Positions 1 to 5,911 of a DNA stretch of 8,270 nucleotides are shown here, in pieces. Each line of letters begins with the position of its first letter. Within the stretch, counting starts at the first letter, position 1. The position numbers and the translations under genes were made by a program. Origin of the DNA: JAGWRA01 sp035534615 (GTDB lineage: Bacteria > Acidobacteriota > Vicinamibacteria > Vicinamibacterales > CAVVIG01); NCBI GenBank assembly GCA_035534615.1, contig DATLRO010000114.1, forward strand, positions 1 through 8,270, written 5' to 3'. The notes under the pieces are model-generated. The model searched no databases, was not told the origin of the DNA, and saw nothing but the letters and a program-made list of their open reading frames with translations.

Positions 1-1
1 G

Positions 2-946
2 AGTCGCGGATGGCTGCACCGGAAGGCCGAATCGTTCACCGCGAGCCCGCTGCACACCGGCTCGCCGTCGCTCGGCTACCGGCCGTCGGCCTGCTACGGC
101 GGCAATCCCCACCTCGGCAAGCCGGGCCTGTCGCTCGGCACGGCGATGACCATCTCCGGTGCGGCCGCCAGTCCCAACATGGGGGCCTTCTCGACGCCGG
201 CGCTGACGTTCCTGCTGACGCTGTTCAACGCGCGGCTGGGGACGTGGCTGGGCAACCCCGGCTGGGCCGGCCGCCGCACCTGGCGGACGGCGGAGCCCCG
301 CCAGGATGTTGCGCCGATCCTCCGCGAGATGCTCGGCCTGACGACCGACCGGAGTCCGTACGTCTACCTCTCGGACGGCGGGCACTTCGAGAACCTCGGC
401 CTGTGGGAGATGGTGCTGCGCCGGTGCCGCTACGTGCTGGTGAGCGACGCGAGCTGCGATCCGGACTACACGTTCCAGGATCTGGCGACCGCCATCCGGC
501 AGATCCGGATCGACCTGGGCGTGCCGATCATCTTCGACCAGGGGTGCGGGATGGATCGCGAGCACCAGGGGCACGGCAACCCGCACTTCGCCATCGGCCG
601 GATCCTCTATCGCGAAGTGGACGGGGAGACGGCGGCGGACGGCATCCTCATCTACGTGAAGACGACGCTCTGCGGGCAGGAGCCGGTCGACGTGCTCAAC
701 TACGGAAAGAGTCACCCGGCGTTTCCGCACGAGTCGACGGCCAATCAGTGGTTCGGCGAGGCGCAGTTCGAGAGCTACCGGATGCTCGGCTTCCACAGCG
801 TTCATCAGGTGGCGTCGACCTGCCCGACCGATGGCGACCTGCCGGGATTCTTCGCCCGCCTCGCGCAGGAGTCCCCGTCCGGACCGGCCGCTCCGCTTCA
901 GCCGCGCATCGTCACGCCGCCGGGCACCGGCCCGACGGCGGAGTGA
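2..946 (+). CDS. Patatin-like phospholipase family protein, C-terminal part (5' end outside window)
   Basis: The frame is open from the first bases of the window to TGA at 944-946, giving 314 residues of a larger protein. An internal ATG at 146 is not the real start, because clearly protein-like sequence precedes it (GYRPSACYGGNPHLGKPG). The motif YLSDGGHFENLGLWEMV has the DGG of patatin-type lipases; the Asp, encoded at 374-376, would be the second residue of the Ser-Asp catalytic dyad. The following RCRYVLVSDAS and RIDLGVPI segments are typical of the C-terminal half of long, often membrane-attached, bacterial patatin-like proteins. The nucleophile-bearing GXSXG lies upstream and cannot be checked. 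By family the product would hydrolyse lipid acyl esters; the substrate is unknown. A hydrophobic stretch (ALTFLLTLFNARLGTWLG) near 200-250 may be membrane-associated. Confidence 0.82.
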   Translation, partial: SRGWLHRKAESFTASPLHTGSPSLGYRPSACYGGNPHLGKPGLSLGTAMTISGAAASPNMGAFSTPALTFLLTLFNARLGTWLGNPGWAGRRTWRTAEPRQDVAPILREMLGLTTDRSPYVYLSDGGHFENLGLWEMVLRRCRYVLVSDASCDPDYTFQDLATAIRQIRIDLGVPIIFDQGCGMDREHQGHGNPHFAIGRILYREVDGETAADGILIYVKTTLCGQEPVDVLNYGKSHPAFPHESTANQWFGEAQFESYRMLGFHSVHQVASTCPTDGDLPGFFARLAQESPSGPAAPLQPRIVTPPGTGPTAE

Positions 947-967
947 GATTGGCGCTTGGTTGCAGCA

Positions 968-996
968 TTGACGGGCGGGTCTCTCAGAGGTATGTC
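968..996 (+). promoter_or_regulatory. Putative sigma70-type promoter for the carbonic anhydrase gene
   Basis: TTGACG (968-973, five of six bases of the -35 consensus) is followed after exactly 17 bp by TATGTC (991-996, three of six of the -10 consensus). It lies in the 99-bp gap upstream of the carbonic anhydrase and would give a leader of about 40 nt. The -35 and spacing are good and the -10 is weak, so this is a pattern match only. Confidence 0.4.
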
Positions 997-1045
997 ACGG
1001 CGTCCCTGTTTTGTGCGATAAGAGAGCCTGTCAGGGGAGGTTTCC

Positions 1046-1819
1046 ATGGCTCGAACCGCGACACGCGTGCTGATGGCCGTAGCGCTGGCCGCTTCGGTCT
1101 CGTTCGGAAGGGTGGAAGCGCAGGGGCACGGGGACGCATCGCCGCACTGGAGTTTCGCCGGCGCGGACGGGCCGGCGCACTGGGGCGAGCTCAGTCCCGC
1201 CTTCGCGCTGTGCGGCACCGGCCGGAGTCAGTCGCCGATCGATATCTCGCGGCCGGTCCCGAAGCACGTCGGGGCCCTCACGTTCCACTATCGGCCCGGC
1301 CGGTTGAACATCGTGAACAACGGGCACGCGATCCAGGTGAACTACGATCCGGGCAGCTACATCGAGCTGAACGGCACCCGGTACGATCTCCAGCAGTTCC
1401 ACTTTCACGCGCCGAGCGAGCACGAGATCGACGGCCGCCGGGCGGCGGCGGAACTGCACCTCGTGAACCAGAGCGCCGACGGCCGTCTCGCCGTGGTGGG
1501 TGTGCTGATCGACACCGGCGCCGGCAATCCCGCCTTCGCGCCGATCCTGGATCACCTGCCGGCCATGCCGGGGCCGGTCCGGCGGTTCGACACCCGGATC
1601 TCCGCCGCCGGCCTGCTGCCGGCGACGAGAACGACGTATCGGTATCGCGGGTCGTTGACCACGCCGCCGTGCACCGAGGGGGTGCAGTGGATCGTCATGA
1701 CCACGCCCGTGACGATGTCCGCCGCGCAACTTGCGGCGCTCACGCGCCTCTATCCTGACAACAGCCGGCCGCTGCAGCCGCTGCACGGCCGGGTGGTCGT
1801 CGAGGACAGGCCGCGCTGA
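1046..1819 (+). CDS. Alpha-class carbonic anhydrase, exported
   Basis: This 257-residue protein should catalyse CO2 + H2O <-> HCO3- + H+ in the periplasm. Residues 1-25 form a signal peptide with a likely cleavage after VEA. The alpha-CA signature is complete: SQSPIDIS (61-68), NNGHAIQV with the proton-shuttle His94, QFHFH with zinc ligands His119 and His121, the gatekeeper Glu125 in SEHEID, AELHLV with zinc ligand His138, and SLTTPPCTEGVQW (203-215) with the catalytic Thr205. Cys56 and Cys209 are placed as in bacterial alpha-CAs that form one disulfide, consistent with export. Length is normal for the family. The start is supported by AGGGGAGG at 1033-1040, five bases before the ATG. The gene stands alone, so a role in CO2/bicarbonate supply or pH control is inferred from the family only. 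Confidence 0.96.
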   Translation: MARTATRVLMAVALAASVSFGRVEAQGHGDASPHWSFAGADGPAHWGELSPAFALCGTGRSQSPIDISRPVPKHVGALTFHYRPGRLNIVNNGHAIQVNYDPGSYIELNGTRYDLQQFHFHAPSEHEIDGRRAAAELHLVNQSADGRLAVVGVLIDTGAGNPAFAPILDHLPAMPGPVRRFDTRISAAGLLPATRTTYRYRGSLTTPPCTEGVQWIVMTTPVTMSAAQLAALTRLYPDNSRPLQPLHGRVVVEDRPR

Positions 1820-1827
1820 ATCGGGGA

Positions 1828-1855
1828 CCGACCGGCCATCGTCGTGGCCGGTCGG
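1828..1855. terminator. Stem-loop between convergent genes, probable bidirectional terminator
   Basis: CCGACCGGCCA (1828-1838) and TGGCCGGTCGG (1845-1855) are perfect 11-bp inverted arms around a 6-nt loop (TCGTCG). The structure begins 8 bp after the carbonic anhydrase stop and ends 10 bp before the stop of the convergent 79-residue gene. No T-run follows on either strand, so it is not a textbook intrinsic terminator. Position and stem strength suggest transcript end formation or 3'-end protection. Confidence 0.6.
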
Positions 1856-1865
1856 CCGTCTCCGG

Positions 1866-2105
1866 CTACCTCGCGCTTCCCTTCATCGGCTGTACGGCGA
1901 ACTGCACGTCGGTCCAATGACCGTTGATCCGGACCATCAGCCTGCCGGTCGGAACGCCATTGAACCGCCGCTCGATCCGAAAGCCGAGACTGTCTCCGGA
2001 GAAGATTCGGTCCCGGCGGCCGTGGAACGCCTGGGCCAGCACGCCGACCGAGACGAGCGAGACGAGCCAGCCGACGATCAGGCAGATCCGTGCGAATCTG
2101 GACAT
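1866..2105 (-). CDS. Small exported or membrane-anchored protein, 79 aa, function unknown
   Basis: Not recognised as a named family. The frame is open farther upstream, but the start at 2105 is chosen because the minus strand carries AGGGAGGG five bases before this ATG and because translation from here begins with a signal-like sequence: positive residues (MSRFAR) and a hydrophobic core (ICLIVGWLVSLVSVGVLAQA, about residues 7-26). The remaining ~53 residues are soluble and basic, with FRIERRFNGVPTGRLMVRIN and a short C-terminal part ending in MKGSAR. The hydrophobic segment could be a cleaved signal or a single membrane anchor. It converges with the carbonic anhydrase gene across a stem-loop and is divergent from the methyltransferase gene, with 212 bp between them. 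A spurious ORF is possible, but the RBS and signal together argue for a real gene. Confidence 0.6.
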   Translation of the reverse strand: MSRFARICLIVGWLVSLVSVGVLAQAFHGRRDRIFSGDSLGFRIERRFNGVPTGRLMVRINGHWTDVQFAVQPMKGSAR

Positions 2106-2317
2106 GGAAGCCCTCCCTGGCTGATGCACTCCTGGAAGATCGCCACACCACTCGGACGCACCCGCCGGCGTGGCGTCGCGACTGTCCTGTATGACGCGTA
2201 TCCTTCGTCGAAAGTCTGCACGGTTCCGGCAGGTGCCCCGAGGCCGGATGGAGCCTGTGACGATTCGGTGACGCCCGGAGATCCGGGCCGGCTGGTCTGG
2301 AGTGGGAGGCGGCGGCG

Positions 2318-3064
2318 ATGAACGGCCTGCGCGGCACGGCATTCGAATTCCGATACCGATTCCTCGTGATCGCGGCGATCTACTGGATCGGGTTCTCCTG
2401 TTACACGTTCGACCACGTCAATGCCGGAGTGGCCGTCGCGGGGTGGATGCTCGGGCGCCCCGTTCGGGCCGGCTCGGCCCACGACCGGACGGTCCTGCAG
2501 ATGGTCTTCGGGTTCGGCGCGCTGCTGGCGATCGCGGCGGCGGCGATCCGCACGTGGGCGGCGGCGTACCTGAAGAGCGACGTGGTGCACGACTTGAGGC
2601 TGCACAGCGAGGCGCTCGTGGCCGACGGCCCGTTCCGCTACCTGCGCAATCCGCTCTATCTCGGTCTCGTGCTGCTGAGCGCGGGGATCGGAGTCATGGC
2701 GAGCCGGGCGGGCTGGGTCGTCCTGGTCGGGCTGAACTACATCTTCTGTCGCCGGCTGATCCTGCGGGAAGAGGCGCAGCTCCTCGAGTCGCAGGGCGAC
2801 TCGTACGCCGCGTTCTGCCGCGCGGTGCCGCGGCTGTGGCCGGCGCTGCGCCCGCGTGTCCCCTCCGGCGGGATGCCGGCGCGGTGGGGGCAGGCGTTGC
2901 TGGGCGAGGCGTTCGTCTGGGTGTTCGCCGTGGCCGAGGTGATCTTCGCCGTGACGCTCCGGCAGAAGGTGGCCTTCAGGATGATCGGCTTCGTCCTGCT
3001 GGGCTACGTGGTCATCGTCTTCGGCTTCCGGCGGCGCAGGGGGCGGGCCGGCACCGGCGGCTGA
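2318..3064 (+). CDS. Integral-membrane methyltransferase of the ICMT/PEMT type
   Basis: This 248-residue membrane protein has hydrophobic segments at about 14-30, 61-84, 112-128, 131-148, 196-213 and 219-238. The family signature lies in the middle: DGPFRYLRNPLYLG (103-116), then REEAQLLESQGDSYAAFCRAVPRLWP (150-175), matching the C-terminal catalytic region of isoprenylcysteine carboxyl methyltransferase and phospholipid methyltransferase-like proteins. Known members use S-adenosylmethionine to methylate a membrane-located acceptor; the bacterial substrate here cannot be read from sequence. The common RHPxYxG motif reads RNPLYLG, with Asn110 in place of His, which also occurs in bacterial relatives. 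Two extra hydrophobic segments follow the catalytic region. GGGAGG at 2304-2309 lies eight bases before the ATG. No partner gene is adjacent. Confidence 0.8.
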   Translation: MNGLRGTAFEFRYRFLVIAAIYWIGFSCYTFDHVNAGVAVAGWMLGRPVRAGSAHDRTVLQMVFGFGALLAIAAAAIRTWAAAYLKSDVVHDLRLHSEALVADGPFRYLRNPLYLGLVLLSAGIGVMASRAGWVVLVGLNYIFCRRLILREEAQLLESQGDSYAAFCRAVPRLWPALRPRVPSGGMPARWGQALLGEAFVWVFAVAEVIFAVTLRQKVAFRMIGFVLLGYVVIVFGFRRRRGRAGTGG

Positions 3065-3081
3065 GCCTCCAGGAGTCCGTC

Positions 3082-3480
3082 GTGCGCGAAGAGGTGGCGC
3101 CGCCTGGGAGCATGCCCGTCTCGGCGTTCGACGTCGGCGCCATTCTGGACGCCGGCTACGCGGGTGACCTCCTCGTCATCGACATGGGCGGCGCTGAGGT
3201 ATCGACCTGCGACGGCCACGGGAAGCCCGGTGCGATGACGAGGATCTCTGGACCGAGCTTCCGCCTTCGCGCCTGCGGCGCTACGACGGACCGAACCGAG
3301 CTGCAGCCTCGGTCCTGCGATGGGGTGACGACGACATCTCCCGGACGTAGCCGAGATAGTTGCGGTACACCATCACGTGGAAGCAGGGCTGATAGAACTC
3401 TTCAATGGCGTAGAGGACGCTGCGGCGACGGAGCCCGAAGAGCACCCGGCGCATCCAGTCCTCTTCGGCGGGCGACATGA
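3082..3480 (+). CDS. Weak candidate ORF or gene remnant starting at GTG, unrecognised
   Basis: AGGAG at 3071-3075 sits six bases before GTG 3082, only 17 bp after the methyltransferase stop. The first ~57 codons have strongly G/C third positions and read as plausible protein (AFDVGAILDAGYAGDLLVID around 3124-3183). From about 3260 the frame runs into a palindromic repeat, and from 3281 it is simply antisense to the DUF5715 gene, ending at TGA 3478-3480. It may therefore be the 5' remnant of a gene whose 3' part was lost, or a chance open frame in high-GC DNA. No family is recognised. Most of the 3065-3280 gap has no other assignment. Confidence 0.2.
   Translation: MREEVAPPGSMPVSAFDVGAILDAGYAGDLLVIDMGGAEVSTCDGHGKPGAMTRISGPSFRLRACGATTDRTELQPRSCDGVTTTSPGRSRDSCGTPSRGSRADRTLQWRRGRCGDGARRAPGASSPLRRAT
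3260..3290. repeat. Composite palindrome overlapping the DUF5715 stop codon
   Basis: The outer arms are TCCGCC (3260-3265) and GACGGA (3285-3290), with one mismatch. The perfect inner arms are GCGCC (3269-3273) and GGCGC (3277-3281). TTC and TAC triplets separate outer from inner arms and TGC is the loop. The architecture matches the palindromes at 7702-7734 and 7768-7804. It covers the DUF5715 stop (TAG on the minus strand, 3281-3283) and lies between convergent genes, so it may act as a transcript end. No T-run follows. Confidence 0.65.
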
Positions 3481-3952
3481 ACCGCTTCGAGATGTCGAGC
3501 GTGGCGCCGGTCAGGTGCGACGACCGGTCGCCGCCCGAGGCGGGCGCGGCGTTCGCATTGCGCCGGTCGAGATACTCTTCGTACCGCACCGTGCGAAGAA
3601 GCGCCGTCACGCGCAGCCGCGCGCCGAAGCGGGCGTGGTATTCGCGCCCGAGCCGGTTCAGGAAGAGGCGCGCCCACGGTCGCAGGTAGTGAAACCTCGC
3701 CGGAATCCGGTACAGGTAGTACCACGACGTGGCGGCAGGCACCGGCACGAGCAGCCCGAGGCGCCGGAAGCGTTGGACCATCCGGGCGTTGCGCATGCGC
3801 GACAGGTCTTCGGCATTCGCCCGGGCGTTCTGCACCCACTGCGAGGCCGACGTGGCGGCGAGGTCGATCCCGCCCCGGCCGGTGGCGTGGATCACGGCAG
3901 CGGAGGCGAACGCGACCAGCGCCGCGATGAGCAGGATGAGCTGTCTGCGCAT
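3281..3952 (-). CDS. DUF5715 family protein, exported, M15-peptidase-like
   Basis: The protein has 223 residues from the ATG at 3952, preceded by GGGAG nine bases upstream on the minus strand. An in-frame ATG at 4009 is less likely because only the 3952 start places the signal-like N-terminus first (MRRQLILLIAALVAFASAAV). The mature part has the conserved block SRMRNARMVQRFRRLGLLVPVP (about 51-72), then YYLYRIP (78-84), and SSHLTGATLDIS (144-155). The last resembles the SxHxxGxAxD motif of M15 D-Ala-D-Ala/LD-carboxypeptidases, with His146 and Asp153 as likely zinc ligands. Glu184 or Glu185 (IEE) and His192 (CFHVMV) would complete an ExxxxxxH-type active site. I infer a periplasmic cell-wall hydrolase; the family's biochemistry is not established to my knowledge. 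Its stop codon lies inside a palindromic repeat. It lies downstream of the propeller gene on the same strand, 167 bp away. Confidence 0.8.
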   Translation of the reverse strand: MRRQLILLIAALVAFASAAVIHATGRGGIDLAATSASQWVQNARANAEDLSRMRNARMVQRFRRLGLLVPVPAATSWYYLYRIPARFHYLRPWARLFLNRLGREYHARFGARLRVTALLRTVRYEEYLDRRNANAAPASGGDRSSHLTGATLDISKRFMSPAEEDWMRRVLFGLRRRSVLYAIEEFYQPCFHVMVYRNYLGYVREMSSSPHRRTEAAARFGPS

Positions 3953-4019
3953 CGAGAAGAACTCCCGTGGTTGAGGCGCCCGGCCGCGTGGCGCGGATGC
4001 ATGCGGCAACGCTCTGGTC

Positions 4020-4049
4020 TATCTATCGGCACGAGCGAGCCGCTGTCAA
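4020..4049 (-). promoter_or_regulatory. Putative sigma70-type promoter for the DUF5715 gene
   Basis: On the minus strand an exact TTGACA (4044-4049) is followed after 18 bp by TAGATA (4020-4025), a partial -10 match. Transcription would start near 4013, giving a leader of about 60 nt before the ATG at 3952. It suggests the DUF5715 gene is expressed independently of the propeller gene upstream. Confidence 0.45.
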
Positions 4050-4087
4050 CCCCTCATCTTCACTCCGCCACACCTTCTCGGAAGCGG

Positions 4088-4106
4088 GAAGCTCGGCGCT
4101 ACGACG
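4088..4106. repeat. Half-copy of the composite palindrome family
   Basis: GGCGCTACGACG (4095-4106) is identical over 12 bp to 3277-3288, the 3' half of the palindrome at the DUF5715 stop. GAAGCTCGGCGCT (4088-4100) is identical over 13 bp to 7538-7550. It begins 14 bp past the stop of the minus-strand propeller gene. No full hairpin forms here, so this looks like a degenerate or partial copy. Confidence 0.45.
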
Positions 4107-4119
4107 TCCCCCCTCTCCT

Positions 4120-5172
4120 CTATTGGCTGTAGATGAACAGCGTGAAGGTGTTCGGCACGAGGGTCGGGTACGGGTGCGGCCGTTGGGCCGTGGGAGGCGG
4201 CGCGGGGCCGAGCTTCGACGTCACCGTGTAGATCTGGTGCGACACGCGATCGAGCGCCATCGTGCGGGCGCCGCGCTGCGTGTGGATGGTCTGCACGACG
4301 GTGTACTTGTCCGGCGAGTCTTCGTGCGCCACGGTAATCGTCCCGTCGCCGCACGACGCGAACGCGAGCTGCGTGCCCGGATCGAAGCGGGCTGCATCGT
4401 TGCCCTGCCCGATCGGGAAGTGGGCCACCACCTTGCCGGTCGTGTAATCGATCACCGCCATCAAACCGTTGCGGCAGCCGGCGAACAGCCGGTGATGCGC
4501 CACGTCAATCGCCAGCCCCGCCGGATCCTCGCACGGCGCCATCGGCCAGGTGTGCAGCACGCGCAGCGTCTTCGCGTCCAACTCGCTCAGCTCGCTCTTG
4601 TCGGCGATGTTCACGTAGATCTTCCCGGTGCCGTCGGCCTGGGCGGTTTCGGGGCGCCCCGGCAGCTCCACGCGGCCGACCACGGTCGCGGTACTCGCGT
4701 CGATCGCGGTCGCATCGTCCGCGCGGCCGTTGAAGGTGAACACCCGGTTCGAGGCCGGTTCGTACAGGATGCCGTCCGGGTCGCGGCCCGGAATCGGGAT
4801 GTCGCGCGCCTGGAGCAGCGTCTTCAGGTCGAAGACGGTCACCGAATGCGCCCGGCCGTTGCTCGTGAACGCCCGTCCCAGCTTCGGCGCGAACGCGATG
4901 GCGTGCGCCCCGTTCATGCCGGAGACGTCCTTGATCATGTGACCGTCGGGCCCGACGATCATCATGTGCGTGTCTCGGGCGATGAAGAGGCGATGCGTGC
5001 CGGGCTCGACGGCGAAGTAGTCCCACCCGCCCGAGCCGCCGAGCGTGACCTTCTTCACGAGATGGTACGGCTGTACGGCGGTCGCGGCGGTCGCCACACC
5101 GGATAAGCCGGCAGACGCCAGCGCCAGGCAGGCCATGCCCGCGACCAGCACGAGCCTATGTCGTGTCTTCAT
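4120..5172 (-). CDS. YncE/YVTN-type beta-propeller protein, exported
   Basis: The 350-residue protein starts at the ATG at 5172, with GGAGGGAG four bases upstream on the minus strand; the in-frame ATG at 5262 would add 30 residues without export character. Residues 1-30 are a signal peptide (MKTRHRLVLV, AGMACLALAS, ending near ATAA). Seven repeats of the YVTN/YncE pattern can be counted, each a '..A..P...R.F....G' strand pair: starts near residues 50, 88, 131, 174, 217, 257 and 301. This number fits a single seven-bladed propeller. VTVFDLKTL (111-119) and IDYTTGKVVAHF (241-252) are typical blade edges. Such proteins are periplasmic binding or scaffold modules with no common enzyme activity; partner and ligand are unknown. 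Cys214, Cys233 and Cys274 are present. It is divergent from the DUF1579-like gene, with 163 bp between the starts. Confidence 0.85.
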   Translation of the reverse strand: MKTRHRLVLVAGMACLALASAGLSGVATAATAVQPYHLVKKVTLGGSGGWDYFAVEPGTHRLFIARDTHMMIVGPDGHMIKDVSGMNGAHAIAFAPKLGRAFTSNGRAHSVTVFDLKTLLQARDIPIPGRDPDGILYEPASNRVFTFNGRADDATAIDASTATVVGRVELPGRPETAQADGTGKIYVNIADKSELSELDAKTLRVLHTWPMAPCEDPAGLAIDVAHHRLFAGCRNGLMAVIDYTTGKVVAHFPIGQGNDAARFDPGTQLAFASCGDGTITVAHEDSPDKYTVVQTIHTQRGARTMALDRVSHQIYTVTSKLGPAPPPTAQRPHPYPTLVPNTFTLFIYSQ

Positions 5173-5335
5173 TGAGCTCCCTCCAGGCCCCCAGCATACA
5201 GGAGCGGGCGCCGCGACGCGATGGCACCGGTCGAGCTGCCTCCGCTCTTGACTCGACCGCACCGGAGCGACACGCTATGAGGTCTCAGCCGGACAGGTCG
5301 GCCGCGTGCATCGTGAGCCGAGAAGGAGGATGGTC

Positions 5336-5878
5336 ATGAAGCGAAGTCTCTTGCTCGCACTTGTCTGCAGCGCCGCCTTCGGCGTCGCGCCGTTGCTGGC
5401 GGCGGGCCAGGCGTCGTCTCCGGAGCGGCAGAAGCTGGACATCTCGGTCGGCCACTGGGTGTTCCACGGCAAGGCGGCGGCGACCGCGAAGACGCCGGCG
5501 CAGCCGTTCACCTGGGACGAACAGTGCGACTGGTCGGCGAACCATCTCTACCTGCAGTGCACCTTCAGCAACGACTGGGGCGGCCACAAGGTCGAGTCGC
5601 TCGTCGTCGACACCTACAACACCGTGGATCACGGCTACTGGCACTACGAGCTGTACTCGATCGGGGAGAGCGGCAAGGACCCGTTCGTGTCGCGCATGGA
5701 CATCCACGGCAACGTGTGGGTCGAATACGGGCGCAAGGCGGTCCCCGGCAAGCGGACCGGCGAGCGGATCGTCTACAACTGGGCACCGCCCGACCGCGTC
5801 AGCGTGAAGATCGAAACCTCGAAGGACGGCACGCACTGGACGACCGTCGACCAGGCCGAGGGCGTCAAGCAGCGGTAG
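5336..5878 (+). CDS. DUF1579-like exported protein, 180 aa
   Basis: The start at 5336 is selected by AAGGAGG at 5323-5329, six bases before it; the ATG at 5330 overlaps the RBS and 5306 would precede it. Residues 1-23 or 1-26 form a signal peptide (MKRSLLLALVCSAAFGVAPL). The mature part begins KLDISVGHWVFHGKA (33-47), resembling the 'L..l.G.W...G' opening of DUF1579 and related lipocalin-like beta-barrels, and continues DEQCDWSANHLYLQCTF (61-77), VVDTYNTVDHGYWHYELYS (90-108) and a C-terminal strand pair. Cys64 and Cys75 could form a disulfide in the periplasm. The biochemical role of these proteins is unknown; a small-ligand binding barrel is an inference. It is followed by the amidohydrolase after 33 bp on the same strand, probably as an operon. 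Confidence 0.72.
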   Translation: MKRSLLLALVCSAAFGVAPLLAAGQASSPERQKLDISVGHWVFHGKAAATAKTPAQPFTWDEQCDWSANHLYLQCTFSNDWGGHKVESLVVDTYNTVDHGYWHYELYSIGESGKDPFVSRMDIHGNVWVEYGRKAVPGKRTGERIVYNWAPPDRVSVKIETSKDGTHWTTVDQAEGVKQR

Positions 5879-5911
5879 GCGGGACGCTCCGGGTCCTGGC
5901 AGCTCAGCCTT

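Noticed and set aside
10..1758. 582-codon plus-strand open frame
   Set aside because: It overlaps the patatin-like and carbonic anhydrase genes in another frame; the product is Arg/Ala/Pro/Gly-rich without recognisable motifs, typical of shadow frames in high-GC DNA.
2302..3480. 392-codon plus-strand open frame across the methyltransferase gene
   Set aside because: Up to 3064 it is an out-of-frame shadow of the methyltransferase. Only the part from GTG 3082 was kept, as a weak candidate.
3967..5106. 379-codon plus-strand open frame
   Set aside because: It is antisense to the beta-propeller gene, whose seven repeats and signal peptide are clear.
5248..5281. TTGACT ... TATGAG as a promoter for the DUF1579-like gene
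   Set aside because: The spacer is 22 bp, too long for a sigma70 promoter, and no better -10 is found at 16-18 bp.
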